64,000 nucleotides of DNA from contig NZ_CP022889.1 in NCBI RefSeq assembly GCF_002269345.1, positions 868,001 through 932,000 on the forward strand. Reading direction: 5' to 3'. Numbering within the stretch: the stretch's first letter is position 1; each line of letters starts with the position of its first letter. The position numbers and the translations under genes were made by a program. Shown here in pieces: positions 33,612 through 41,851 of the stretch. Source of the DNA: Tsuneonella mangrovi (GTDB lineage: Bacteria > Pseudomonadota > Alphaproteobacteria > Sphingomonadales > Sphingomonadaceae). The notes under the pieces were generated by a model. That model did not search any database. It worked only from the letters and a program-made list of their open reading frames with translations, and was not told where the DNA came from.

Positions 33612-34289
33612 TCAAGCGCCGAAGCCTTCCCAGCGCACGACTTCGCCGAGCGGCGCGCGCTTGACATCGAAAGTGTTGACCGGCGCATTGGGATCGCGAT
33701 GGCCGATCGCCACCCCGCAGAACAGGATGTGGTCCTCCGGGATATCGACCACTTCGCGGATCGCATCGGAATAGACCGCCCAAGCTTCCTGGAAGCAGGT
33801 GTCGAGCCCTTCCTCGCGGCACAACAGGGCAATCGTCTGCAGCCACATGCCGATGTCCGACCATTGCGGCGGGCCCATGTATTTCGGCGTGTGGACCAGC
33901 ATCATAACCGGCGCGCCGAAGGCGCGGAAGTTGTGCGAAAACCACGCAAGCCGCTGCGCCTTGTCCTCGCGCGCGATGCCGAGCGCGGCGTACATGTCCT
34001 CGCCCACCCCGAAGCGCCGCGCCTCGTACACCCCGTCGAGTTCGGGCGGGTAAATGTGGTATTCGGGCTTGAGCGCCGCGCGGCCCTTCGGAAACTCCAG
34101 CGCCACCCGGTCGAACAGTGCCTGCATCGGCTCCGCCGTGAGGATCACCGCATTCCACGGCTGGACATTGCCGCCCGAAGGCGAACGCTGGGCCTTTGCA
34201 AGCACCCGTTCGAGCACCGCTTGGTCGACCGGCGCATCGAGAAATGCCCGAATCGAGCGGCGGGACAGGGTGGCTTCGGAGACGCTCAC
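33612..34289 (-). CDS. Nitroreductase family flavoprotein
   Basis: 225 residues. FMN-binding pattern [14 protein letters not shown] at the N-terminus, [15 protein letters not shown] near 37-51, and [15 protein letters not shown] near the C-terminus. NAD(P)H-dependent nitro- or quinone reductase. Not BluB: the long BluB-specific lid segments are absent. GTG start at 34289 overlaps the cobT stop (GTGA), unusual coupling for this pair. Confidence 0.9.
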   Translation of the reverse strand: MSVSEATLSRRSIRAFLDAPVDQAVLERVLAKAQRSPSGGNVQPWNAVILTAEPMQALFDRVALEFPKGRAALKPEYHIYPPELDGVYEARRFGVGEDMYAALGIAREDKAQRLAWFSHNFRAFGAPVMMLVHTPKYMGPPQWSDIGMWLQTIALLCREEGLDTCFQEAWAVYSDAIREVVDIPEDHILFCGVAIGHRDPNAPVNTFDVKRAPLGEVVRWEGFGA

Positions 34290-36109
34290 CCTTCCACCTC
34301 GAACAAATCCGCCAGCTGTTCGATGATCGTCCCGCCGAGCTGTTCGACATCCATGATCGTCACCGCACGCTTGTAGTATCGGGTGACGTCGTGGCCGATG
34401 CCGATCGCGACGAGCTGTACCGGCGACTGCTTCTCGATCCAGTCGATCACTTTCCTCAAGTGCTGTTCGAGGTAGCCCGCGCTGTTGACCGATAGCGTGC
34501 TGTCGTCGACCGGCGCACCGTCGGAAATCACGATCAGGATGCGGCGATCTTCTGCCCGTGCGAGCAGCCGGTCGTGCGCCCACAGCAGCGCCTCGCCGTC
34601 GATGTTTTCCTTGAGCAGCCCTTCGCGCATCATCAGCCCGAGGTTGCGGCGCGCGCGGCGCCACGGCTCGTCGGCCTTCTTGTAGACGATGTGGCGCAGG
34701 TCGTTGAGGCGGCCGGGTTGCGGCGGCTTGCCGTCGGCGAGCCACTTTTCTCTGGACTGCCCGCCCTTCCACGCACGGGTAGTGAAGCCGAGCACTTCGG
34801 TCTTTACCCCGCACCGTTCGAGCGTGCGGCCGAGGATATCCGCGCTGATCGCCGCGATCGAGATCGGCCGCCCCCGCATCGAGCCGGAATTGTCGATCAG
34901 CAGCGTGACGACAGTATCCTTGAACTCCTGGTCGCGCTCGATCTTGTAGCTCAGCGAATGGCCCGGACTGATGACCACGCGGGCAAGCCGCGCGGCGTCG
35001 AGCAGCCCTTCCTCCTGGTCGAAATCCCAGCTGCGGTTCTGCTGCGCCATCAGGCGGCGCTGGAGCCGGTTGGCGAGCCGGGTAACGATGCCTTGCAAAC
35101 CGGTCAGCTGGCTGTCGAGATACTGGCGCAGGCGGTCGAGTTCTTCCGCATCGCACAGCTCGGGCGCTTCGATCACTTCGTCGAACTTGGTGGTGTAGGC
35201 GGTGTAGTTGAAGCTTTCCGGCAGGTCGGTCCACGGGCGGTTCGGGCGCACGGGCATCATGCCCTCTTCGCCGTCGTCGTCCGGCTCGCCTTCGCTCATT
35301 TCCTGTTCGGAGGTAGTTTCGCTTTCGCTGTCGGCGTCACTGTCACCTTCGGTGACTTCGCCCGCAACCTCGGTGGTCTGCGGCTCGCCGTCGCCTTCGT
35401 TCTGCTCGTCGCCGTCCTGGTCCTGGTCTTCGCCGTTCTCGTCCTCGCCGGTTTCCTCTTCGGACGGCTGGTCGAGATCGTCGGGCACCACCAGGTCGAG
35501 GTGGCGCAGCATATCGAGCGCGAGGCCCTGGAACGCCTTCTGGTCGTCGAGCGACAGCGCGAGCGATTCGAAGTCCGAACCGGCGCGTTCCTCGATGAAA
35601 TCGCGGACCATGTCGACACCCGCCCGGGCGCGCTCGGGCACCGGCTGGCCGGTCAGCTTCTCGCGCAGCAGCAGCCCGAGCGCGGACTGAACCGGCACGT
35701 CCTGCGGCGACTGCGCGCGGGCTATCGGGTCCGATGCGGTACGCAGTTCGGTGGCGGCATCGAGATTGTCGCGCATCCCGCTGAAGTTGTTCGCGCCAAG
35801 CGCTTCGTAGCGGACCTGCTCGATCGCATCATAGCAGGCCCGTGCGGTCGGTTCGCTCGGCGCGTTCTTCGCGTGGAGTGCTTCGTTGTGATGGCGCAGC
35901 TTGAGCGCGAAGCTGTCTGCGAATCCGCGCGCTTCGCGCGCCTGGTCGGGCGGCAGCGAGCGGCCTGGCAGCGGCACGCGGAAGTTCTTGCCGCTGGCGC
36001 TCGGCGCATCGGCGCTCCACGCGACCTCCACCTCCGGCTCGTGCGCGATCGCGCGCGCCGTTCCGGTCAGCGCGTGCTTGAACTGGTCGAGGGGAGTCTG
36101 GTCTGCCAA
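34286..36109 (-). CDS. cobT: CobT-type cobaltochelatase subunit (vWA protein)
   Basis: 607 residues. N-terminal helical part, a highly acidic Asp/Glu linker at 212-283, then a C-terminal vWA domain with the MIDAS motif DNSGSMRG at 406-413. CobT forms a ring complex with CobS on the CobN chelatase. Here cobS is 31 kb away and no cobN or corrin gene is in view. It lies 9 bases downstream of fsa and is coupled to a nitroreductase. Confidence 0.94.
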   Translation of the reverse strand: MADQTPLDQFKHALTGTARAIAHEPEVEVAWSADAPSASGKNFRVPLPGRSLPPDQAREARGFADSFALKLRHHNEALHAKNAPSEPTARACYDAIEQVRYEALGANNFSGMRDNLDAATELRTASDPIARAQSPQDVPVQSALGLLLREKLTGQPVPERARAGVDMVRDFIEERAGSDFESLALSLDDQKAFQGLALDMLRHLDLVVPDDLDQPSEEETGEDENGEDQDQDGDEQNEGDGEPQTTEVAGEVTEGDSDADSESETTSEQEMSEGEPDDDGEEGMMPVRPNRPWTDLPESFNYTAYTTKFDEVIEAPELCDAEELDRLRQYLDSQLTGLQGIVTRLANRLQRRLMAQQNRSWDFDQEEGLLDAARLARVVISPGHSLSYKIERDQEFKDTVVTLLIDNSGSMRGRPISIAAISADILGRTLERCGVKTEVLGFTTRAWKGGQSREKWLADGKPPQPGRLNDLRHIVYKKADEPWRRARRNLGLMMREGLLKENIDGEALLWAHDRLLARAEDRRILIVISDGAPVDDSTLSVNSAGYLEQHLRKVIDWIEKQSPVQLVAIGIGHDVTRYYKRAVTIMDVEQLGGTIIEQLADLFEVEG

Positions 36110-36118
36110 TCTGCTAAC

Positions 36119-36772
36119 TTAGATAATGCTCTGCCCGGTCTTTGCCCAGTCGGCGAGGAAGCCTTCGATGCCCTTGTCGGTCAGGACATGGTTGGCCAGC
36201 GCCTTGATGACCTTGGGCGGCGCAGTCATCACGTCGGCGCCGATCCGCGCGCTTTCGAGCACGTGGATCACGTGGCGCACCGATGCGACGAGGATTTCGG
36301 TCTCGAACGCGTAGTTGTCGTAGATCAGGCGGATGTCGCGGATCAGGTCCATCCCGTCGAACCCATTGTCGTCGTGCCGCCCGACGAACGGCGATACGAA
36401 CGTCGCCCCCGCCTTCGCCGCGAGCAGCGCCTGGTTGGCGGAGAAGCACAGCGTAACGTTGACCATCGTACCGTCACCGGTCAGCGCCTTGCAGGTCTTG
36501 AGTCCGTCGATCGTCAGCGGCACCTTGATGCACACATTGTCGGCGATCCTGCGGAGCACTTCGGCCTCTTTCATCATCGTCGGATGATCGAGCGCGACCA
36601 CTTCCGCGCTCACCGGGCCGTCGACGATCGCGCAGATTTCCTTCGTCACTTCCATGAAATCGCGGCCCGACTTGTGGATCAGGCTGGGATTGGTGGTCAC
36701 GCCGTCGAGCAGGCCGGTTTCGGCAAGCTCCCTGATGTCGTCTATTTCGGCGGTGTCGGCGAAGAATTTCAT
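36119..36772 (-). CDS. fsa: Transaldolase-like fructose-6-phosphate aldolase family protein
   Basis: 217 residues. [31 protein letters not shown] opens the family, with the Schiff-base Lys in NVCIKVPLT near 80-88 and [11 protein letters not shown] near 128. The ~215-residue size is the FSA/TalC class of transaldolases, acting in pentose phosphate interconversion or aldol cleavage. First gene of the minus operon fsa-cobT-nitroreductase-cysS-dehydrogenase. Confidence 0.94.
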   Translation of the reverse strand: MKFFADTAEIDDIRELAETGLLDGVTTNPSLIHKSGRDFMEVTKEICAIVDGPVSAEVVALDHPTMMKEAEVLRRIADNVCIKVPLTIDGLKTCKALTGDGTMVNVTLCFSANQALLAAKAGATFVSPFVGRHDDNGFDGMDLIRDIRLIYDNYAFETEILVASVRHVIHVLESARIGADVMTAPPKVIKALANHVLTDKGIEGFLADWAKTGQSII

Positions 36773-36787
36773 CGGTGTCTGGCTCCC

Positions 36788-36804
36788 GGGGAATGCGATT
36801 CCCC
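36788..36804 (-). promoter_or_regulatory. Perfect palindrome GGGGAAT-N3-ATTCCCC upstream of fsa
   Basis: 7-bp arms with GCG in the middle, ending 15 bases before the fsa ATG. Contains GGAAT-N3-ATTCC, the core of the tautomerase-tetR operators. Could also fold as a leader hairpin. Confidence 0.5.
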
Positions 36805-36928
36805 CGCAGCCTTAGCGGGCACGGCGGCGCGCGGCTAGAGCGCGCCGACCAGCACTTTGGGTAACCGGCAAACGAACCGGTAATAGTGCGCTACGCGGAC
36901 CTTGCCGCCCGGCCCCGCCGGTGCCCAT

Positions 36929-39106
36929 ATGGCCCAAGCCATGAACCGCGTCCGCCTCCTCGTCCTCAACGCCGCGCTCGGCCCGCTCGATTACCGCGTG
37001 CCCGAGGGGATGCAGGTCGAGCCGGGATCGGTGGTGATGGCTCCACTCGGACCGCGGCAAGTCGTCGGGGTCGTGTGGGAGGAGGAGCGACTGCCCGCCG
37101 AACGGGTGGCGGAAAGCCGCTTGCGCCCGCTGGTCGAAGTGCTCCCCGTCCCCCCGCTCAAAGCCGAACTGCGCCGCCTGATCGAATGGACCGCCGACTA
37201 TTACTGCGCGCCGCTGGCATCGGTCGCGCGGATGGTTCTGTCGAGCGGCGGGGCGCTCAAGGGCCCGGCAACGATGACCGAATACCGCTTGTCGGGTGGG
37301 ATGCCCGAGCGAATGACCCCGCAACGCGAACGGGCAATCGGCGCTCTCGAAGGCGAGCAGGCGAACATGCGCGAACTGGCAGGCCTCTCGGGCGTCAGCG
37401 AAGGGGTGCTGCGCGGGCTGGTGAATCAGGGTGTGCTCGAGCCGGTCGAAGTCGATTGCGACCGCCCCTACCCGGAGGCGCGCGCCGACTTTGCAGAGCC
37501 GGTGCTGAACGCCGCGCAGCAGGAAGTCGCCGACCGGTTCGTGAGCGCGGTGGAAGAGCATCGCTTCGCGCCGTTCCTGCTCGACGGCGTCACCGGCTCG
37601 GGAAAGACCGAGACCTATTTCGAAGCCATCGCCGCATCGCTGCGCGCAGGGCGGCAGACGCTGGTGCTGCTGCCCGAGATCGCGCTGACCGAAGCCTTCC
37701 TGCGGCGCTTCGAGGACCGCTTCGGCGCGGCTCCGGTGCTGTGGCATTCCTCGCTCAAGGCGACCGAGCGGCGGCGGGCATGGCGGGCAATCGCCAGCGG
37801 CGAAGCGCAAGTGGTGGTCGGCGCGCGCTCGGCACTGTTCCTGCCCTACGCGAAGCTCGGGCTGATCGTGGTCGATGAAGCGCACGAGACCAGCTTCAAG
37901 CAGGACGACGGGGTGCGCTACAACGCCCGCGACGTGGCGGTGATGCGCGCCCGGTTCGAATCCCTGCCGGTGATCCTCGCCAGTGCGACCCCCGCGCTTG
38001 AAAGCCTGCAGATGGCCGCGAGCGGGATCTACGAGAAGCTCGATCTCGAAAGCCGCTATGGCGATGCGCTTCTCCCGGCGATCGATACGGTCAACCTAAC
38101 CGAGGAGCCACCCGAGCGCGGGCGCTGGCTTGCCCCGCGGCTGGTTGCGGCAATGCAGGAACGGATGGAGCGCGGCGAGCAGTCGCTGCTGTTCCTCAAC
38201 CGGCGCGGATTCGCCCCGCTGACGCTGTGCCGCAATTGCGGCTTCCGCTTCCAGTGCCCCAATTGTTCGGCATGGCTGGTCGAGCACCGCCTGTCGCGGC
38301 GGCTCGCCTGTCACCATTGTGGGCACGAGACCGCCCCGCCTCCCGCTTGCCCCGAGTGCGGCGAGCCCGATTGCCTCGTCGCCTGCGGCCCGGGGGTGGA
38401 GCGGATTGCAGACGAAGTCGCCGCAATCCTGCCTGACGCGCGGGTAGCCGTCGCGACCAGCGACACGCTCAACACGCCCGAGAAGGCCGCTGCGTTCGTC
38501 GCCGCGGCGGAAGAAGGCGCAATCGACGTGATCGTCGGCACCCAGCTCGTCACCAAGGGGTTTCATTTCCCCGAGCTGACACTGGTGGGGGTGGTCGATG
38601 CCGACCTCGGGCTCGAAGGCGGCGACTTGCGCGCGGCCGAGCGGACCTACCAGCAGGTCGCGCAAGTCGCGGGCCGTGCGGGTCGTGGGGCCAAGCCGGG
38701 CGAAGTGCTGATCCAGACCCGCCATCCCGAAGCGGCGGTGATCGCCGCGCTCGCCAATGGTGACCGCGACGCATTCTACGACGCCGAAACCGAAGCGCGC
38801 CGCCACGCGGGCGCACCGCCGTTCGGGCGGTGGGCGGCGATCATCGTTTCGAGCGAGGACGAAGCCGAAGCGCGCGAGGCCGCCAACCGCATCGGCGGAA
38901 CCCGGCCCAATGTGCCCGATGTTGCGATCATCGGCCCGGCGCCCGCGCCGCTATCGCTGCTGCGCGGCCGCTATCGCTATCGCTTGCTGATCAACGCGCG
39001 CCGCAGTGCGCAAGTGCAGGATGTTATCCGCGACTGGCTGGGCGCGCTCGAATTCCCCGGCGGTGTTCGGGTCAGCGTCGATATCGATCCCTACAGCTTC
39101 GTTTGA
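36929..39106 (+). CDS. priA: Primosomal protein N' (replication restart helicase)
   Basis: About 725 residues; superfamily 2 helicase restarting stalled forks. N-terminal DNA-binding part (LGPLDYRVPEGM), Walker A GVTGSGKTETY, VDEAHE box, and eight zinc-binding cysteines from CRNCGFRFQCPNC through CPECGEPDC. QLVTKGFHFPELTLVG and GRAGRG are helicase motifs. Start chosen at 36929; an ATG at 36941 (MNRVRLL) is possible. Divergent from fsa. Confidence 0.95.
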   Translation: MAQAMNRVRLLVLNAALGPLDYRVPEGMQVEPGSVVMAPLGPRQVVGVVWEEERLPAERVAESRLRPLVEVLPVPPLKAELRRLIEWTADYYCAPLASVARMVLSSGGALKGPATMTEYRLSGGMPERMTPQRERAIGALEGEQANMRELAGLSGVSEGVLRGLVNQGVLEPVEVDCDRPYPEARADFAEPVLNAAQQEVADRFVSAVEEHRFAPFLLDGVTGSGKTETYFEAIAASLRAGRQTLVLLPEIALTEAFLRRFEDRFGAAPVLWHSSLKATERRRAWRAIASGEAQVVVGARSALFLPYAKLGLIVVDEAHETSFKQDDGVRYNARDVAVMRARFESLPVILASATPALESLQMAASGIYEKLDLESRYGDALLPAIDTVNLTEEPPERGRWLAPRLVAAMQERMERGEQSLLFLNRRGFAPLTLCRNCGFRFQCPNCSAWLVEHRLSRRLACHHCGHETAPPPACPECGEPDCLVACGPGVERIADEVAAILPDARVAVATSDTLNTPEKAAAFVAAAEEGAIDVIVGTQLVTKGFHFPELTLVGVVDADLGLEGGDLRAAERTYQQVAQVAGRAGRGAKPGEVLIQTRHPEAAVIAALANGDRDAFYDAETEARRHAGAPPFGRWAAIIVSSEDEAEAREAANRIGGTRPNVPDVAIIGPAPAPLSLLRGRYRYRLLINARRSAQVQDVIRDWLGALEFPGGVRVSVDIDPYSFV

Positions 39107-39109
39107 AGG

Positions 39110-39541
39110 TCAGTCGTCGAGTTGCGCTTCGTCGAAATCGGCGCGGGCGACTTCGATCGCATAGCTGTTGGCCATCGCCCAGTTGCCCAGTGCGGCAATC
39201 GGGCCGGTGAGCGATTCGCCCAGTTCGGTCAACGCGTAGTCGACCCGCGGCGGAACGGTGGGCTTGACCGAGCGGCTGACCAGCCCGTCGCGTTCGAGGC
39301 CGCGCAACGTACGGGTGAGCATCCGCTGCGAAATGCTGTCGATCTCGCGCCGCAATTCGTTGAAGCGTTTGGTGCCGCGGGCAAGGCTCATCACGACCCG
39401 CACGGACCACTTGTCGCCGATGCGCGAGAGGACATCGTTGACCGCCCGGCAACTGGGCTGGTCCGGCACATGCATGGTCACACGGGTGTTCCCATCGGAC
39501 AAAAAAGTGCCTTCTTGCGGAGTGTGGGTGAGAGTTTCCAT
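39110..39541 (-). CDS. HxlR-family transcriptional regulator
   Basis: 143 residues. Compact HxlR winged helix: Cys32 in SCRAVNDVLSRIGDKWSVRVVMSLARG (31-57), then TKRFNELRREIDSISQRMLTRTLRGLERDGLV. The conserved Cys is typical of redox or quinone-sensing members. Divergent from the azoreductase gene, with a GTAAC-containing palindrome between. Its stop is 3 bases from the convergent priA end. Confidence 0.93.
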   Translation of the reverse strand: METLTHTPQEGTFLSDGNTRVTMHVPDQPSCRAVNDVLSRIGDKWSVRVVMSLARGTKRFNELRREIDSISQRMLTRTLRGLERDGLVSRSVKPTVPPRVDYALTELGESLTGPIAALGNWAMANSYAIEVARADFDEAQLDD

Positions 39542-39549
39542 ATGGCCTG

Positions 39550-39570
39550 TAGGTAACGATCAGTAACCTA
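39550..39570. promoter_or_regulatory. HxlR-type operator between hxlR and azoR
   Basis: Near-palindrome of 21 bases: TAGGT...ACCTA outer arms with inner AC/GT pairs, and GTAAC repeated at 39553 and 39563 (10 bases apart). Lies 8 bases upstream of the hxlR ATG and 28 bases before the azoR ATG, as expected for a shared repressor site. Confidence 0.55.
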
Positions 39571-39598
39571 TTTGACAAGAAACAAGGACCCTCTCCCC

Positions 39599-40195
39599 AT
39601 GCAAATCCTGCGAATCGACAGCGCGACGACCGGCGAAAATTCCATCAGCCGCAAACTGACCCAGATGCTGACCGATCACTTCACCGCGAAATACCCCGAC
39701 GCCACGCTGGTCACTCGCGACCTCGCAGCCGATCCGCTGCCACACATCGACCCGATCACCACCAAGGCGATCCGCACTCCGCCCGAAACCCACGACGAGG
39801 CGGTCGCGGCGGCCTTTCCCTCGCAGCGCGCTGTGCTCCACGAATTCCTCGCTTCGGACATCGTGATCGTCGGCGCACCGATGTACAATTTCTCGATTCC
39901 CTCGCAGCTCAAGGCATGGCTCGACCGGCTCGGCGTTCCCGGTGTCACTTTCCGTTATTCGGAAAAGGGGCCCGAGGGACTTGCCGGCGGACGCAAGGTG
40001 ATCGTCGCCTCTTCGCGCGGGGGCGCCTATTCGAACGAAGACATGGCCGAAAACCAGGAAAGCCTGCTGGCGACGATGTTCGGCTTTATCGGTGTCGACG
40101 ATCTGACCTTCGTCCGGGTCGAAAAGGCCGGGTTCGGACCGGAAGCCGTCGAGCAGGGCCTGGCAGCGGCGCGCGAACATATCGCCGCGCTTTAG
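39599..40195 (+). CDS. azoR: FMN-dependent NADH azoreductase
   Basis: 198 residues. Flavodoxin-like: ILRIDSATTGENSISRKLT at the N-terminus (phosphate loop), VGAPMYNFSIPSQLKAWLDR near 90-109, and ASSRGGAY. Two-electron reduction of azo dyes and quinones. AAGGA supports the ATG at 39599. Divergence from HxlR is a common quinone-inducible arrangement. The 3' end, with the stop codon, is duplicated in tandem (40181-40216). Confidence 0.93.
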   Translation: MQILRIDSATTGENSISRKLTQMLTDHFTAKYPDATLVTRDLAADPLPHIDPITTKAIRTPPETHDEAVAAAFPSQRAVLHEFLASDIVIVGAPMYNFSIPSQLKAWLDRLGVPGVTFRYSEKGPEGLAGGRKVIVASSRGGAYSNEDMAENQESLLATMFGFIGVDDLTFVRVEKAGFGPEAVEQGLAAAREHIAAL

Positions 40196-40216
40196 GCAGA
40201 TCGCCGCGCTTTAGGC
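40181..40216. repeat. 19-bp tandem duplication at the azoR 3' end
   Basis: ATCGCCGCGCTTTAGGC appears at 40181-40197 and 40200-40216. The first copy encodes the last residues and TAG stop of azoR; the second is non-coding. Looks like a recent slippage duplication. Confidence 0.85.
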
Positions 40217-40230
40217 CGCGTGGACAAGAT

Positions 40231-40285
40231 CAATCGACTGGACTTCTCCTCGATTGCCGCCGAATGTCGCGCGCAATCGAGGAGA
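40231..40285 (+). promoter_or_regulatory. Leader hairpin sequestering the GST ribosome-binding site, with competing stem
   Basis: TCTCCTCGATTGC (40245-40257) and GCAATCGAGGAGA (40273-40285) form a perfect 13-bp stem with a 15-base loop; the 3' arm contains the GAGGAG Shine-Dalgarno of the GST gene. An upstream CAATCGA (40231-40237) can instead pair with TCGATTG (40250-40256), freeing the site. Two mutually exclusive stems suggest translational control. Confidence 0.55.
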
Positions 40286-40293
40286 GAAACCCC

Positions 40294-40926
40294 ATGCTGA
40301 CCGTCCACCACCTGCGCATCTCGCAATCCGAACGAATCGTCTGGCTGTGCGAGGAGCTGGGGCTGGACTACGAGCTGAAGCTCTACAGTCGCCGCGAAGA
40401 CAACCGGCTGGCGCCGGACGAATACAAGGCGCTGCACCCGATGGGCATCGCCCCTGTGATCGAGGACGACGGCCTGGTGCTGGGCGAGAGCGGCGCGATC
40501 ATCGAATACATCGTTGCGAAATACGGCGACGGGCGGCTGGTCCCGTCGATCGACAGCCCCGACTTCGCCGACCACTTGTTCTGGTTCCACTTCGCTAACG
40601 GCACCTTCATGACCAATGGCATGATGGCGATCGCCGCGATGCAGGCGGGCGCAAGCGAATTGCCACCGTTCGTCGCCGACCGCACCGCGAAAGCGTGGGC
40701 GATGGTCGAACAGCGGCTGGGCGAGGCGCCCTATTTCGGCGGCGCGGAGCTGACCACGGCGGATATCATGATGGGCTTCCAGCTCACCACCAGCCGTGCT
40801 TTCAACGACATGACCATCGGCCACCTGCCAAACTTGCAAGCGTACTTGAAGCGGATCGGGGAACGGCCCGCCTACCAGCGGGCAATGGCCAAGGCTGAGC
40901 CGGGAATGCCGCCGAAGCTGGACTAG
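40294..40926 (+). CDS. Glutathione S-transferase
   Basis: 210 residues. N-terminal thioredoxin fold HHLRISQSERIVWLCEELGLDYELKLY, GIAPVI with cis-Pro near 52, GESGAIIEYI (glutathione gamma-Glu site) near 64-73, and a C-terminal helical domain ending with ADIMMGFQL and RPAYQRAMAKAEP, typical of beta/zeta-like bacterial GSTs. Good GAGGAG Shine-Dalgarno, but buried in a strong leader hairpin. Follows azoR and may share its redox-stress setting. Confidence 0.92.
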   Translation: MLTVHHLRISQSERIVWLCEELGLDYELKLYSRREDNRLAPDEYKALHPMGIAPVIEDDGLVLGESGAIIEYIVAKYGDGRLVPSIDSPDFADHLFWFHFANGTFMTNGMMAIAAMQAGASELPPFVADRTAKAWAMVEQRLGEAPYFGGAELTTADIMMGFQLTTSRAFNDMTIGHLPNLQAYLKRIGERPAYQRAMAKAEPGMPPKLD

Positions 40927-41816
40927 GCTGCGAGAGCCTCCGCTTCGCGCGCGAGGCGACGACGCGTCCACCAAGGGCGGACAAGTTGCCCTTCCCGAAC
41001 GGCCTTGACCGTCAGCCACGCGCCGGCCCCACCAGCGATCGCGAGAGCAACGGCTGACGCCTCAAGTCCGAACTCTCCGCCCGACAGCCAGACCGAACCG
41101 GCGGGGTGCGCAGCAAGGACGCCATCCACTTCGTTGCCGGACACCGGCACGTCGAACACGAATCCCTGCGTGACATTCCAGCCGAAGTGCAGGCCAATCG
41201 AAAGCCACAGCGAGCGGGTCAACATGTATGCTCCGCCGAGCAACACGCCCGCTTCCACCGCGATCGCGAGCGAACTGAACCACGTGGCGTTCGGGTTCAT
41301 GATATGCGCTACGCCGAACAATGCCGATGTCGCCGCGAGTGCGAACCAGCTGCCGCCGAAATCTTCCAGATATCGGAACAAAATTCCGCGGAACATGACT
41401 TCTTCGACTACTCCGGCCCGCAACCCGGCAATGAACAGGAGCATCGCCCACGACGTCATCCCTCCCCAGCCGTCGACACGATAGCCACCGAGTGCGAAGA
41501 CCACCGCGAAGATGACGGTCATCAGCAATGCCGATCCGGCGATGCCGATGAGAAGCATCCGCCCGGCACCGGACCACGCAAGATCATCGCGGCGATTATC
41601 CCCGAGGCGAGGGATCAGGAACTTCGCCAGCAGCAAGGCCAGCGCGGGTGCCAAGAGGCCGTTGAGTACGATCTTTCCCGTCTTGGAAAGTGGAATGTCG
41701 AACTGCGCGAACAGGTAGGTTACCCCAGCAAATACGGCCACGAATGCCGCTATCGCGACGACGAGCGAGACGAGCGGGAAGTCCCAGATTTCGCGCCAGA
41801 GAGGTTTCTTGGTCAT
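40923..41816 (-). CDS. CPBP-family intramembrane metalloprotease
   Basis: 297 residues with about eight hydrophobic segments. The CPBP/Abi motifs are intact: EEVMFRG (Glu-Glu...Arg), FGVAHIMN (His) and LHFGWN (His), expected to bind zinc within the membrane. Family roles include CAAX-prenyl-type processing, bacteriocin immunity and regulated proteolysis; none can be assigned. Converges on the GST gene with a 4-base overlap. Confidence 0.9.
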   Translation of the reverse strand: MTKKPLWREIWDFPLVSLVVAIAAFVAVFAGVTYLFAQFDIPLSKTGKIVLNGLLAPALALLLAKFLIPRLGDNRRDDLAWSGAGRMLLIGIAGSALLMTVIFAVVFALGGYRVDGWGGMTSWAMLLFIAGLRAGVVEEVMFRGILFRYLEDFGGSWFALAATSALFGVAHIMNPNATWFSSLAIAVEAGVLLGGAYMLTRSLWLSIGLHFGWNVTQGFVFDVPVSGNEVDGVLAAHPAGSVWLSGGEFGLEASAVALAIAGGAGAWLTVKAVREGQLVRPWWTRRRLAREAEALAA

Positions 41817-41851
41817 CGTGCCGTATTAAAGGCGCAATACACCAATGCAAG

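Noticed and set aside
33612-34289. Nitroreductase next to cobT as BluB (DMB synthase)
   Set aside because: Sequence fits ordinary nitroreductases; BluB-specific segments are not visible.
34574-36838. 754-codon open frame antisense to cobT and fsa
   Set aside because: Val/Arg/His-rich shadow; cobT and fsa motifs are on the minus strand.
39572-39577. TTGACA before azoR as a -35 box
   Set aside because: A -10 at the right distance would fall at the azoR ATG and the sequence there is CT-rich.
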